The notes beneath the pieces were generated by a model. The model made no database searches and had not been told where the DNA came from. It worked only from the letters and a program-made list of their open reading frames with translations. DNA of 34,217 bases from Actinobacteria bacterium OV450 (lineage in GTDB: Bacteria; Actinomycetota; Actinomycetes; Streptomycetales; Streptomycetaceae), in the NCBI GenBank assembly GCA_001298555.1, contig LJCW01000359.1:1-34217 (forward strand), written 5' to 3'. Of this stretch, positions 24,607 to 33,344 are shown piece after piece; positions within the stretch are counted from its first letter, which is position 1, and the number at the start of each line of letters is the position of its first letter. A program made the position numbers and the translations under genes.

Positions 24607-26304
24607 TCAGCCGAGCTCGGCCTCGTCGTACTCCGCCCCCGAACCGGCCGCGGTGAGCTCCCGCAGCTCCACCCGGCGGATCTTGCCGGACACGGTCTTC
24701 GGCAGCTCCGCGAACTCGATGCGGCGGATCCGCTTGTACGGGGCGAGCACCGCGCGGGAGTGCGCGAACAGCGCCCGGGCGGTCTCCGGCCCGGGCTCCC
24801 ACCCGGCGGCGAGCGCGATGTACGCCTTCGGCACGGCCAGCCGCAGCGGGTCGGGCGCCGGGACCACGGCGGCCTCGGCGACGGCCTCGTGCTCCAGCAG
24901 CGCGCTCTCCAGCTCGAACGGGCTGATCTTGTAGTCGGAGGCCTTGAAGACGTCGTCCGAACGCCCGACGTAGGTGAGGTACCCGGCCTCGTCGCGGGAG
25001 GCGATGTCGCCGGTGCGGTAGAGCCCGTCCGCCATGGCCTCGGCGGTGCGCTCGGGGTCGTCCCGGTAGCCGGTCATCACGCCGGCGGGCCGGGGCCGCA
25101 GGTCGACGCAGAGCTCGCCCTCGTCGGGTGACTCCTTGCCGGTGACGGGGTCGATCAGCACGATCTCGTACCCGGGCGCCGGGCGCCCCATCGAGCCGGG
25201 CTTGACGGGAGCCCCCGGGAAGTTGCCGATCTGGAGGGTGGTCTCGGTCTGGCCGAAGCCGTCGCGGATGGTGACGCCCCAGGCCTCGCGGACCTTCTCG
25301 ATGACCTCCGGATTGAGCGGCTCGCCCGCGGCGACCGCCTCGCGCGGGGGCGTGCGGAGCTTGGTGAGGTCGGACTGGATCAGCATCCGCCACACGGTGG
25401 GCGGGGCGCAGAAGGTGGTCACGCCGTGCCGGTCCATCTCCGCCATCAGCCGCTCGGCGTCGAAGCGGGTGTAGTTGTGGACGAATACGGTGGCGCCGGC
25501 GTTCCACGGGGCGAAGAGGTTGGACCAGGCGTGCTTGGCCCAGCCCGGCGAGGCGATGTTCAGGTGCACGTCGCCCGGGCGCAGCCCGATCCAGTACATG
25601 GTGGAGAGGTGCCCGATCGGGTACGAGGCGTGCGTGTGCTCGACGAGCTTGGGGTGCGCGGTGGTCCCGGAGGTGAAGTACAGCATCAGCGGGTCGCTGG
25701 CCAGGGTCTCGCCGTCGGGCGTGAAGTGGGCGTCGGCCGCGTACATGTCCTCCAGCCGCCGCCATCCGGTGGGGACGTCGGTTCCGGCGGCGATCCGGGT
25801 GTAGGTGCCGGGGACCTCGTCGAACTTGCCGGTGTCCCCGGCGCGCACGACGACGTGCCGTACGCGGCCGCGCTCGATGCGGTCACGAAGGTCGGCCGGG
25901 CCGAGCAGCGGGGTGGCGGGGATGACGACGGCGCGCAGCTTCATCGCGCCGAGCATGACCTCCCACAGCTCGCGCTGGTTGCCGAGCATGACCAGGACCC
26001 GGTCGCCGGCCTCGACGCCCTGGTCGCGCAGCCAGTTGGCGGCGGAGTCCGACCGCACGGACAGCTCGGCGAAGGAGACGGACCGGCTGGTGCCGTCCTC
26101 CTCGACGATGCGCAGGGCGTCGGCGGCGTTCCCGGCGGCGATGTGGTCGAACCAGTCGAGGGCCCAGTTGAAGCGCTCGGGCCGCGGCCAGGTGAAGCCG
26201 GCGTGGGCGGCTTCGTAGTCCCCGCGGCGTTCGAGCAGGAAATCGCGTACGGCCAGGAACTCGGCGGTGGCGCTCTCGGCGAAGTTGTGCGTCATGGAAG
26301 GCAT
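24607..26304 (-). CDS. AMP-forming acyl-CoA synthetase (medium-chain/acetyl-CoA synthetase-like)
   Basis: A 565-aa ANL-superfamily enzyme. It activates a carboxylic acid with ATP to an acyl-adenylate and then an acyl-CoA. Motifs in order: P-loop YFTSGTTAHPK near residue 215, FCAPPTVWRML, FGQTETT, YRTGDIASRD with the hinge region, and the C-terminal PKTVSGKIRR with the catalytic lysine near residue 545. Overall it resembles medium-chain acyl-CoA synthetases; the substrate is not readable. Start taken as MPSMTHN at 26304; MTHN at 26295 is equally possible and neither has a clear ribosome site. It lies 36 bases behind the winged-helix gene on the same strand, so the two are probably co-transcribed. 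Confidence 0.92.
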   Translation of the reverse strand: MPSMTHNFAESATAEFLAVRDFLLERRGDYEAAHAGFTWPRPERFNWALDWFDHIAAGNAADALRIVEEDGTSRSVSFAELSVRSDSAANWLRDQGVEAGDRVLVMLGNQRELWEVMLGAMKLRAVVIPATPLLGPADLRDRIERGRVRHVVVRAGDTGKFDEVPGTYTRIAAGTDVPTGWRRLEDMYAADAHFTPDGETLASDPLMLYFTSGTTAHPKLVEHTHASYPIGHLSTMYWIGLRPGDVHLNIASPGWAKHAWSNLFAPWNAGATVFVHNYTRFDAERLMAEMDRHGVTTFCAPPTVWRMLIQSDLTKLRTPPREAVAAGEPLNPEVIEKVREAWGVTIRDGFGQTETTLQIGNFPGAPVKPGSMGRPAPGYEIVLIDPVTGKESPDEGELCVDLRPRPAGVMTGYRDDPERTAEAMADGLYRTGDIASRDEAGYLTYVGRSDDVFKASDYKISPFELESALLEHEAVAEAAVVPAPDPLRLAVPKAYIALAAGWEPGPETARALFAHSRAVLAPYKRIRRIEFAELPKTVSGKIRRVELRELTAAGSGAEYDEAELG

Positions 26305-26340
26305 CGTGCCGTGCCCGCCGTACGGGCCACCAGAGCGGCG

Positions 26341-27516
26341 TCAGCCCCGGATTGACCCGAAGCGCACGCGGCCGCGTCCGTCCGGCTCCTCCATGCCGGC
26401 GATCAACCGCTCCCCCTCGGCGACGATCTCGTCCCTCTGCGACTTCGACGGCTCGTCGAACAGCTCGACGGTGAGCGTCCCCTCCGCCAGGCGCCACAGC
26501 CCGCCGAGGAAACCGTCCACGAGGAGGGTGCAGTGGGCCTGGTTCCCCGACCAGGAGCGCCCTTTGGCCTCGGGGGCGATCACCCGCGTGCGGTCGGCGT
26601 GCGAGAGCAGCAGGTTGTCGAACTCCGGGAGGAAGCGGGGCGGGGCCGGAGTGCAGGGGTCGGGCCGGGGCGCGTCGGGCAGGTCGAAGAGCTCGACGCC
26701 GTTCTCGTCGCGGAAGACGGCCAGCCGCGGGCGCAGCCGCGCGAAGGCCTCCCCCAGCCGGGTCAGCCCGGCCCAGACCTGCATGTCCTTGACGGAGGCG
26801 GGGCCGAAGGCGCCGAGGTAGCGCAGGACGGCGGCGTCGAGGGCCTGCTGCGCGGGCGCTTGCTCCTGCTCTTGCGCCTGCTCCCGCTCCCGCTCCCGCT
26901 CCTGCTCCTGCTCCTGTGGGGCGGCCGCCGGGCCGAGCCACTTCTCCAGCGTCGTGAGCCGTACCTGCCCGCTGCGCCCCCAGACCCCGCGCGGCGTGAC
27001 CTGCACGAGCGGGAGCCGGCAGCGCGCGGCGACGGACAGGGCCTGCGGATCGGCGTCCGGCCAGTACCCCAGCAGCTCCTCCCGGATCTCGCCCATGGTG
27101 CGGGGGCCGGCCTCGACGAAGGCGCGGGCGAGCTCGCCCAGCCGCTCCAGGTCCACCCCGACGAGGCCCCTGCGGAAGTGGCCGACCTCCCGGTCCCGGG
27201 CGCCCTGCACCAGCGGGCGCAGGGTCAGCGCGTCCTGCGCGGTGTGGGTGTGGATGGTGGACCGCATGGTGACCATCCGGACCACCCGCCGGGACTCCAT
27301 CAGCTCCGCGAGCTCGGCGGGATGGAACCCGGCGAGCCGGGCGTGCAGCTGGAAGTAGGGCGGTTTCACGTTCTGCGCCTGGAGTCCGAGCAGGTGCGCG
27401 ACGGCGTCCTCTGCGGACATCGCGGCGCGGCTCAGGAGCAGCTGGCGGGCGAGCGTGGCACGGTTGAGGGAACGGGTACCGAGTACGGGATCGCTGTGCG
27501 TCGTCCTGGAGGCCAT
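26341..27516 (-). CDS. Winged-helix DNA-binding protein, YcaQ/HTH_42 family
   Basis: A 391-aa protein. The N-terminal LARQLLLSRAA ... HLLGLQAQNVKPPY and RRVVRMVTMRSTIHTHTAQD are typical of the HTH_42 family, whose characterised YcaQ/AlkX-type members are DNA glycosylases. A tract QEQEQEREREREQAQEQEQ at about residues 200-218 looks like an inserted coiled or disordered linker encoded by a hexamer microsatellite. The C-terminal half (RFLPEFDNLLLSHADRTRVI and WSGNQAHCTLLVDGFLGGLW) is the family's usual second part. ATG at 27516. Upstream is a perfect 25-bp palindrome shared with divergent corA. DNA repair or nucleic-acid binding is the likely role; not proven. Confidence 0.85.
   Translation of the reverse strand: MASRTTHSDPVLGTRSLNRATLARQLLLSRAAMSAEDAVAHLLGLQAQNVKPPYFQLHARLAGFHPAELAELMESRRVVRMVTMRSTIHTHTAQDALTLRPLVQGARDREVGHFRRGLVGVDLERLGELARAFVEAGPRTMGEIREELLGYWPDADPQALSVAARCRLPLVQVTPRGVWGRSGQVRLTTLEKWLGPAAAPQEQEQEREREREQAQEQEQAPAQQALDAAVLRYLGAFGPASVKDMQVWAGLTRLGEAFARLRPRLAVFRDENGVELFDLPDAPRPDPCTPAPPRFLPEFDNLLLSHADRTRVIAPEAKGRSWSGNQAHCTLLVDGFLGGLWRLAEGTLTVELFDEPSKSQRDEIVAEGERLIAGMEEPDGRGRVRFGSIRG
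26862..26916. repeat. Hexanucleotide microsatellite inside a gene
   Basis: About nine copies of GCTCCTG/GCTCCC-type hexamers in a row (plus strand), coding alternating Gln-Glu and Arg-Glu on the minus strand. The period of six keeps the frame, so copy changes alter only linker length. Confidence 0.8.
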
Positions 27517-27534
27517 GACGGCACGCTATCCCCG

Positions 27535-27559
27535 GTTGCGGACACCCCCTGTCCGCAAC
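27535..27559. promoter_or_regulatory. Perfect 25-bp palindrome between divergent genes
   Basis: Arms GTTGCGGACA and TGTCCGCAAC with a CCCCC centre, 18 bases from the winged-helix start and 35 from the corA start. Its place and symmetry suggest an operator for one or both genes. No -35/-10 pair is clear on either strand, so the exact promoter position is not claimed. Confidence 0.6.
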
Positions 27560-27594
27560 TCGTCCTTCCACATTCGACCGGGAGCTGACCTGCG

Positions 27595-28758
27595 ATGCCG
27601 GAGCGCCGAGACCGCCGCCCCTCACCGTCCGGGAAGCGCCCGGGATGGCGCCGGCCCACGCCCCCGTCCGCCACACCGCCCGCCGCACCACCGGCCGGCC
27701 CCCGGCCGGCGCCGGCTCCGGCCGCAGCCCCGGACCACCGCAGCGTGATCGACTCGGCCGTCTACCGCGACGGCCGGCGCATCGCCTCCCCCGCCACCCT
27801 CGCCGAGACCTTCCGCCGGCTGCGCGAACAGCCCGACGGCATGGCCTGGATCGGCCTGCACCGCCCCACCGGGCCGGAGCTCCGCTCCCTCGCCGCCGAG
27901 TTCAACCTCCACGAGCTCGCCGTGGAGGACGCCCTCGAAGCCCACCAGCGCCCCAAGCTGGAGCGCTACGGCGAGACCCTCTTCGTCGTCCTGCGCGCGG
28001 CGCGCTACCTCGACGCCCCGGAGGAGGTCGAGTTCGGCGAGCTGCACGTCTTCGTCGGCCCGGACTTCCTGATCACGGTCCGCCACGGCGCCGCCCCGGA
28101 CCTCTCCGCGGTCCGCCGCCGCATGGAGGAATCCCCGGAGCTCCTCTCCCTGGGCCCGGAGGCCGCCCTGTACGCGATCCTCGACGCGGTGGTCGACGGG
28201 TACGCCCCGGTCGTCGAGGGAGTCCAGAACGACATGGACGAGATCGAGACGGAGGTCTTCCGCGGCGACCCGGAGGTCTCCCGCCGCATCTACGAACTCT
28301 CCCGCGAAATGGTCGAGTTCCAACGCGCAACCCGCCCCCTGGTCGGCATGCTCCACGCCCTGATGGCCGGCTTCGCGAAGTACGGCACGGACGAGGAACT
28401 CCAGCGCTACCTCCGCGACGTCGCCGACCACGTCACCCACACCAGCGAACGCGTGGACGGCTTCCGCCAGGCCCTGACGGAAATCCTGACGGTCAACGCC
28501 ACCCTGGTCTCGCAACAACAGAACGCCGAAATGCGAGCCCTGGCCGAAGCCGGCTTCGAACAGAACGAGGAGATCAAGAAGATCTCCAGCTGGGCCGCCA
28601 TCCTCTTCGCGCCCACCCTGGTGGGCACGATCTACGGCATGAACTTCGCCAGCATGCCCGAACTGCGCTGGCACTACGGCTACCCCTTCGCCATCCTCCT
28701 GATGGCAGTGGTCTGCGTCAGCCTGTACATCATCTTCAAAAAGCGCGACTGGCTGTAG
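27595..28758 (+). CDS. corA: CorA-family magnesium/cobalt transporter
   Basis: A 387-aa inner membrane channel. Residues 1-48 are Pro/Ala/Arg-rich and probably disordered. The cytoplasmic alpha/beta domain (about 50-200) is followed by the long stalk helix (DAVVDGYAPVVEGVQNDMDE through EILTVNATLVSQQQNAEM). Two C-terminal membrane segments follow: SSWAAILFAPTLVGTIYGMNF, with the GMN selectivity signature, and YPFAILLMAVVCVSLYIIFK. The ending KKRDWL is typical. The family takes up Mg2+ and other divalent ions as a pentamer. The ATG at 27595 follows GGGAG at ten bases. It is divergent from the winged-helix gene, with a palindrome between them. Confidence 0.95.
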   Translation: MPERRDRRPSPSGKRPGWRRPTPPSATPPAAPPAGPRPAPAPAAAPDHRSVIDSAVYRDGRRIASPATLAETFRRLREQPDGMAWIGLHRPTGPELRSLAAEFNLHELAVEDALEAHQRPKLERYGETLFVVLRAARYLDAPEEVEFGELHVFVGPDFLITVRHGAAPDLSAVRRRMEESPELLSLGPEAALYAILDAVVDGYAPVVEGVQNDMDEIETEVFRGDPEVSRRIYELSREMVEFQRATRPLVGMLHALMAGFAKYGTDEELQRYLRDVADHVTHTSERVDGFRQALTEILTVNATLVSQQQNAEMRALAEAGFEQNEEIKKISSWAAILFAPTLVGTIYGMNFASMPELRWHYGYPFAILLMAVVCVSLYIIFKKRDWL

Positions 28759-28826
28759 CCGGCGCGGACGGGCAAGCGTTCATGGAAGCAGCGTCGGAGC
28801 GGAGCGATTCCCGGCAGAATTCACCC

Positions 28827-29660
28827 ATGGACATGGCGGACTTGGGCGCCCTCGCTGCGGTTCTCTCCATTCCGGCGGCGCTCGTCACCGCATGGTGGAG
28901 CAAGCGCAGCTCGGAGCGCGCGGCGGACGCCGCAATCGCAGCGGGTCGACATCAGGCTGACGCGTCCCTGGAGGTCGCCCACGTCCAGGGGCGGACCGAT
29001 GGCCTCACATGGCATCGCACCCGGATCGATTCGGCTGCGGCGGACTTCCTGCGGGCTTCGGACGCGCTGATGCGCACGGTGAAGCAGCTACCGGGCGTCG
29101 CGGACGAGGAGCGCCATCCGCTCCTCTTCGAACACGCCAACGCCGCGGGAGAGGCGTATCCCGCGCTGGAGCTGATCGCCCCCGCGGACCTTCTGCCCTC
29201 TGCCCGGGCCCTGCGCAAGCAGTGCCTGCGCCTCGAACGGCTGGCACTGGACCGCGCCGTGCTGCGCGCGGCGCTCGCCGCGCTCGAAGCCGAGTGGTGC
29301 CCTGGGAGCGCGGAAGTCGAGCGTTGCCCTGGCAACCCGGAGTGGTGCGAAGACAGTGCCCACAATTCTGCTTTCGTGGCATGGGAGCTCCTCACCGGTT
29401 GGGCTTCCAAGGACGAAGAAGACCGGTGGCGCGACCGGGACCTGCTGGGCTACTGCCTTCGCGAGAGCACGACGATGTCCGCAGCGCAGGTCGAGCAGAC
29501 CGTCACGCTCGCCAACCGCTGCCCCGCGGCCTGGCCGGAGCTGGTCGGTGGCTGGGTCCGGGACCCGCTCATGGAACGCGCCGAGTCCGCGCGTGAGGCC
29601 TTCGTCGCCGCCGTCCGAGCCGCGATCCCCGAAAGCACGACGGCGGCAAGCCCCGTCTGA
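28827..29660 (+). CDS. Hypothetical protein with N-terminal membrane anchor
   Basis: A 277-aa protein. The start MDMADLGALAAVLSIPAALV gives one hydrophobic segment (about residues 6-22), then a charged amphipathic helix (KRSSERAADAAIAAGRHQAD) and a soluble, mostly helical C-terminal part with Cys at WCPG, RCPG, WCED and NRCP. No family is recognised. CAGAAT (28814-28819) sits seven bases before the ATG and could be a -10 for a leaderless mRNA; there is no ribosome site. Codon use is slightly less G/C-biased than neighbours, which may indicate accessory content. The shape (one helix plus a helical body) is seen in many uncharacterised actinomycete proteins. Confidence 0.75.
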   Translation: MDMADLGALAAVLSIPAALVTAWWSKRSSERAADAAIAAGRHQADASLEVAHVQGRTDGLTWHRTRIDSAAADFLRASDALMRTVKQLPGVADEERHPLLFEHANAAGEAYPALELIAPADLLPSARALRKQCLRLERLALDRAVLRAALAALEAEWCPGSAEVERCPGNPEWCEDSAHNSAFVAWELLTGWASKDEEDRWRDRDLLGYCLRESTTMSAAQVEQTVTLANRCPAAWPELVGGWVRDPLMERAESAREAFVAAVRAAIPESTTAASPV

Positions 29661-29666
29661 CGGGGC
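29650..29666 (+). terminator. Hairpin spanning a stop codon
   Basis: GCCCCGT and ACGGGGC pair over seven bases around CTG. The TGA stop of the hypothetical gene lies inside the hairpin. Confidence 0.5.
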
Positions 29667-29695
29667 GGACACCGTCGGGGCGCGTCGTGGGCTCG

Positions 29696-30286
29696 TCAGG
29701 GGAGTTTGGCGGTCAGGGCGTCGAGTCTTCGGGTGAGGGTGGCCAGGGTGGCCTGGAGGGCTGCGATGTCCGCCTTGTCCGCCGACTGTTGCGGTTCCGC
29801 CAGCTGGACCACCAGGGTGCCGCTCGGTTCGAGGGTGACCTCCGTGGTTTCCGTGACGTCGTCGCCGCCCTGGTGGCGGACCGCCGCCTCCAGGTCGGCG
29901 ACCCGCAGGCCGTTGCGGCGGATCACCGGGGTGAGCCAGTGGCCGTCGCGGGCCAGGGTGGTCGGGGTGCCCTCCAGGAGGCGGCCCAGCCATTCGTAGC
30001 GGGCGGCCAGGCGGTCCATCAGCGCGTTCACCGCGAGCAGCACGGCGGCCCCGAAGGCCGCGCCGGCGACCGAGTTGTCCGGGCCGATCACCGCGTTCTG
30101 CACGACGTTGGCCAGCAGCAGCATGACCACCAGGTCGAAGGTGCTGAGCTGCGCGAGCTGGCGCTTGCCGACGATCCGGAGCAGCACCAGGATCAGCACG
30201 TACACCGCGATGGTGCGCAGTGCCTTCTCCAGGTACGGGACGTCGCTGTGCAGGAGCGGGGTCAGGGCATCGTGAGCGGATCGCAC
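29696..30286 (-). CDS. DUF421 (YetF-like) membrane protein
   Basis: A 196-aa protein. Three hydrophobic segments at the N-terminus: LRTIAVYVLILVLLRIVGKR, FDLVVMLLLANVVQNAV and AFGAAVLLAVNALM. The DUF421 signature GKRQLAQLSTFDLVVMLL is complete. The cytoplasmic part (about 95-165) has the family's VIRRNGLRVADLEAAVRHQG. A coiled-coil-like tail ends the protein (DIAALQATLATLTRRLDALT), longer than in many relatives. Function is not established for the family. It is convergent with the preceding gene and stands alone. Confidence 0.93.
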   Translation of the reverse strand: MRSAHDALTPLLHSDVPYLEKALRTIAVYVLILVLLRIVGKRQLAQLSTFDLVVMLLLANVVQNAVIGPDNSVAGAAFGAAVLLAVNALMDRLAARYEWLGRLLEGTPTTLARDGHWLTPVIRRNGLRVADLEAAVRHQGGDDVTETTEVTLEPSGTLVVQLAEPQQSADKADIAALQATLATLTRRLDALTAKLP

Positions 30287-30335
30287 CGCTCAACGCTGGC
30301 ACAGGGTGGGAGGGCGCGCGCCTGCGACCCGCCGT

Positions 30336-30363
30336 GGCCGCCCGCCCCGTCGAGCGGGCGGCC
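30336..30363 (-). terminator. Terminator after the protease gene
   Basis: Arms GGCCGCCCGC and GCGGGCGGCC (10 bp) with an 8-base loop, 20 bases past the protease stop on the minus strand. Confidence 0.72.
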
Positions 30364-30383
30364 CGTCCTGCTGGGGCCTCGTG

Positions 30384-31229
30384 CTACGGCTTCGGCAGGG
30401 TGCAGCCCGGGCGGTTCAGGTCGATCTTGTTGCCCGCGCCGATGCAGGGGACGATGATGTACGTCTCCTGCGCGTAGTTGATGCCCTGGCGGACGGTGAC
30501 CTTTCCGGTCTCGTCCACCTCGCACGGGTTGTTGTCCGTGCAGCGCTGGCCGTCCTCATTGCCCGTGTTGTTGACGGCGACGACCTTGCCCGTGGTCGTG
30601 TCGATCACCGGGGAGCCCGAGGTGCCGCCGATGGTGTTGCAGGACGAGGTGTAGCGGACCGAGTCCTTCCAGGTCCACTCGCCCTCCTTGAGGCGGTACG
30701 CGAACCCGTCGACGTTGCAGCTGTACGTACGCTTCCAGTACCCCGACACGACCTTGATCGCGGTGCCCTGCACCGGGTGCGCGTCGTTGAGCGTGAGGGC
30801 GCTGATGCCGTACTGGCTCTGGATCTGCGCGTACGTCTTGGTCAGCTGGTAGATCGAGATGTCCGTGTCGGTCATCGTCGCGTACGCGACCTTGCTCGCG
30901 CGCAGCGTCGCGACGCGCGAGCCCGACGCGTTGAGCAGCGAGAACGAGCGACTGGACGCCTGGTCCGTGACGACCTCGCCGGGCCCCGGGAATCCCGTCT
31001 CCAGGCAGTGCCCGTTGGAGAGGACGAGCGCGGGGTCGGTCGGCTGGGAGCCGGGGGCGCGGACGACGGAACCGGAGCAGTTGCTGAGCGCGACGGTGCC
31101 CGCATAGTTCACGGCGACGGCCGGGGCGGCTTTGTCCTGGGGTGCGGACGCCACGGCCGGGGCCGCCGCCGCCCCTATCAGGAACAGCGAGAGCGCGGCG
31201 CCCGCGAGAGGCTTGTTCATGTGGGGCAT
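30384..31229 (-). CDS. Secreted trypsin-like serine protease (S1 fold)
   Basis: A 281-aa secreted protein. Signal peptide: MPHMNK, a hydrophobic core LAGAALSLFLIGAAAAPAV, and likely cleavage after ASA near residue 29. Catalytic triad: H74 in LSNGHCLE, D123 in TDTDISIYQL, S204 in GGTSGSPVID. Seven Cys in the mature part suggest disulfides. The GTSGSP site is typical of the V8/glutamyl-endopeptidase-like side of the S1 family more than of digestive trypsins. ATG at 31229 follows GAGGGG by nine bases; ATG at 31220 is an alternative. A possible promoter on the minus strand is TTGTCA-N17-AACAAT near 31320-31290. Substrate unknown. Confidence 0.92.
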   Translation of the reverse strand: MPHMNKPLAGAALSLFLIGAAAAPAVASAPQDKAAPAVAVNYAGTVALSNCSGSVVRAPGSQPTDPALVLSNGHCLETGFPGPGEVVTDQASSRSFSLLNASGSRVATLRASKVAYATMTDTDISIYQLTKTYAQIQSQYGISALTLNDAHPVQGTAIKVVSGYWKRTYSCNVDGFAYRLKEGEWTWKDSVRYTSSCNTIGGTSGSPVIDTTTGKVVAVNNTGNEDGQRCTDNNPCEVDETGKVTVRQGINYAQETYIIVPCIGAGNKIDLNRPGCTLPKP

Positions 31230-31356
31230 GTGGGGGTTCCCCTCTTGTATGACGATGCAACCGAAGATCCTCCGGTTGTCATGCGCATTGTTGGGATACC
31301 CGCCTCAACTGACAAGAGTGCACGCCCGGTTCACTCGCGTCACATTCCGGCCATGA

Positions 31357-32115
31357 TCAGCGCAGCAGGCGCTCCCGCAGCCGGTCCGCCGTCCCGGGCG
31401 TGATGCCCACCCGGTCGGCGAGGTAGCCGGCGGCGGAGCCATAGCGCGTGGTCAGGTCCGCCAGGACGAGGGACATGACCGTCGCCGGGGCCCGGCCGTA
31501 CGCGGGCCAGCGCATGGTGCGGCCCGGGTGGGCGGTGTGCCAGTCGGCCTTCAGGCGGGCCGTGGCCAGCTCGGTGAGCGCGAAATCGGCCAGGATCTCC
31601 TCCTCGGACACATCGAGGAGGGTCAGGACGAATGCCGCGATCAGACCGGTGCGGTCCTTGCCCGAGGTGCAGTGGAAGACCGCGGGGCCGGGACCGTCGG
31701 CGATGAGCTCGATGGCCCGGCGGATCTCCTCGACGCCGTCCTCGGCCACCTCGGCGAACCGGTCGGCCAGGTACCGCCAGGGGTCGACGCCGGGGTCGAT
31801 CGCGGCCTGGTCGTACGGGCGGTGCTCGATGCTGAGGTTGGCGTACGTGAACCGCCCGGGCTCCGGGACGCGGCCCTTGGCCTCGATCTCCCACGGGTAG
31901 CGCAGGTCGATGACGGTCCGTATGCCGAGGCCGAGGAAGCGGTCCCAGTCGCCGCCCGCGAGCTTGCCGAGGGAGTCGGCCCGGTAGAGCGCCCCCCAGG
32001 CGACGGTACGGCCGTCGGCGGAGCGGTAACCGCCCAGGTCACGGAAGTTGTGCAGTCGTTCGAAGGTGACGTGGCGCGCGGGCGGCGCGAGCGGACGGGC
32101 GACCGGATCGGACAA
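31357..32115 (-). CDS. Tyrosine/dual-specificity protein phosphatase
   Basis: A 252-aa enzyme of the bacterial tyrosine phosphatase group with the loop HCTSGKDRTG (Cys and Arg of CX5R, about residue 145). The N-terminal NFRDLGGYRS, then LYRADSLGKL, and VIDLRYPWEIEA are the family's usual first segments; the Asp-containing region follows. It dephosphorylates phosphotyrosine or phosphoinositides in related proteins. The start chosen is the TTG at 32115 because AGGAGG lies five bases before it; the frame can extend to a GTG at 32178 with no ribosome site. tsaD is upstream on the same strand, 142 bases away. Confidence 0.88.
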   Translation of the reverse strand: MSDPVARPLAPPARHVTFERLHNFRDLGGYRSADGRTVAWGALYRADSLGKLAGGDWDRFLGLGIRTVIDLRYPWEIEAKGRVPEPGRFTYANLSIEHRPYDQAAIDPGVDPWRYLADRFAEVAEDGVEEIRRAIELIADGPGPAVFHCTSGKDRTGLIAAFVLTLLDVSEEEILADFALTELATARLKADWHTAHPGRTMRWPAYGRAPATVMSLVLADLTTRYGSAAGYLADRVGITPGTADRLRERLLR

Positions 32116-32257
32116 CTGGGCCTCCTGGGCGTGCTGTTGGACCCCCAGGATGCCCCAGTGCGTCTCGGGCTCCCGCACGGGGCCCCGGGGTCCCCGTACC
32201 GGCTGCCCGGACGCGGCCCCGGCCTGTCCCCGGCGTCCGCGCGCGGGCGCGGGCGCG

Positions 32258-33328
32258 TCAGTGCACCGTCGGGTGGAGCGTCGCGTACTCCAGCGGGGCC
32301 GACGGGTCGATCGTCAGCCCGTGCCGCGGGGCGGGCTCCGCGCCGGCGCGCACCAGCAGGTCACCGACCGCCGCGATCATCGCCCCGTTGTCCGTGCACA
32401 ACGTCATCGGCGGGACCCGCAGTTCGATCCCCGCCGAGGCGCAGCGCCGCTCGGCCAGGGCCCGCACCCGCGAGTTGGCGGCCACGCCGCCGACCACCAC
32501 CAGCGTCTTCACGTCGTACTCCGTGCAGGCCGCGACCGCCTTGCGGGTCAGCACGTCGGCTACCGCCTCCTGGAGCGAGGCCGCGCCGTCGGCGACCGGG
32601 AGCCGCTCCCCGCGCTGCCGGTGCCCCTCGGCCCATCGGGCCGCGGCCGTCTTCAGCCCCGAGAAGGAGAAGGAGTACGCGTACGGGTCCTGCCCGCGCG
32701 GCCCGCCGGTCAGCGGGCGGGGGAAGGTGACGGCCTTCGGGTTGCCGCCCCGGGCGGCCCGGTCGATGGCCGGGCCACCCGGGTACGGCAGGCCGAACAC
32801 CCGGGCCACCTTGTCGAAGCACTCCCCCGCCGCGTCGTCCAGGGTCTCCCCGAGGTGCAGGATCGGCTCGCGCACGAGGTCCCGTACGAGCAGCAGCGAG
32901 GTGTGGCCGCCGGAGACGACCAGCACCACGCACGGTTCGGGCAGCGGCCCGTGCTCCAGGGTGTCGGCGGCGACGTGCCCGGCCAGGTGGTGGACCCCGT
33001 ACAGCGGGACGTCCAGCGCGTACGCGAGGGTCTTCGCCCCGGCCAGTCCGACCTGGAGTGCGCCGGAGAGGCCGGGCCCGGTGGTGACGGCCACCGCGTC
33101 GAGCTGGTCGGCGCGCAGCCCTGCCTGGTCGAGCGCCCGGTGGACCACCGGGTTGAAGGCGTGCAGATGGGCGCGGGCGGCGATCTCCGGGACGACTCCG
33201 CCGAAGCGGGCGTGCTCGTCCATGCTCGACGCGACGACATGTGCGAGGAGGCGGCCGCCCTGCACGATGCCGGCCCCCGTCTCGTCGCAGGAGGACTCGA
33301 TGCCGAGCACCACCGGAGAAGCAGCCAT
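32258..33328 (-). CDS. tsaD: TsaD, tRNA N6-threonylcarbamoyladenosine transferase subunit
   Basis: A 356-aa Kae1/TsaD ASKHA-fold protein. It transfers the threonylcarbamoyl group to A37 of ANN-decoding tRNAs. Complete motifs: LGIESSCDETG (9-19), metal ligands H114 and H118 in GVHHLAGHVA, VSGGHTSLL, GETLDDAAGECFDKVAR, PGGPAID, FSFSGLKT, VGGVAANSRVR, and the metal Asp in CTDNGAMIA. Start ATG at 33328; the longer frame upstream is poor. The usual partners (tsaB, rimI) are not adjacent here, so it may be a second copy. A perfect 31-bp palindrome lies 16 bases upstream of the ATG, which is unusual for this housekeeping gene. Confidence 0.93.
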   Translation of the reverse strand: MAASPVVLGIESSCDETGAGIVQGGRLLAHVVASSMDEHARFGGVVPEIAARAHLHAFNPVVHRALDQAGLRADQLDAVAVTTGPGLSGALQVGLAGAKTLAYALDVPLYGVHHLAGHVAADTLEHGPLPEPCVVLVVSGGHTSLLLVRDLVREPILHLGETLDDAAGECFDKVARVFGLPYPGGPAIDRAARGGNPKAVTFPRPLTGGPRGQDPYAYSFSFSGLKTAAARWAEGHRQRGERLPVADGAASLQEAVADVLTRKAVAACTEYDVKTLVVVGGVAANSRVRALAERRCASAGIELRVPPMTLCTDNGAMIAAVGDLLVRAGAEPAPRHGLTIDPSAPLEYATLHPTVH

Positions 33329-33344
33329 CAGACCCGCACACCCG

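Noticed and set aside
32116..32178. GTG start for the phosphatase 21 codons upstream
   Set aside because: No ribosome site there, while AGGAGG is placed five bases before the TTG at 32115.
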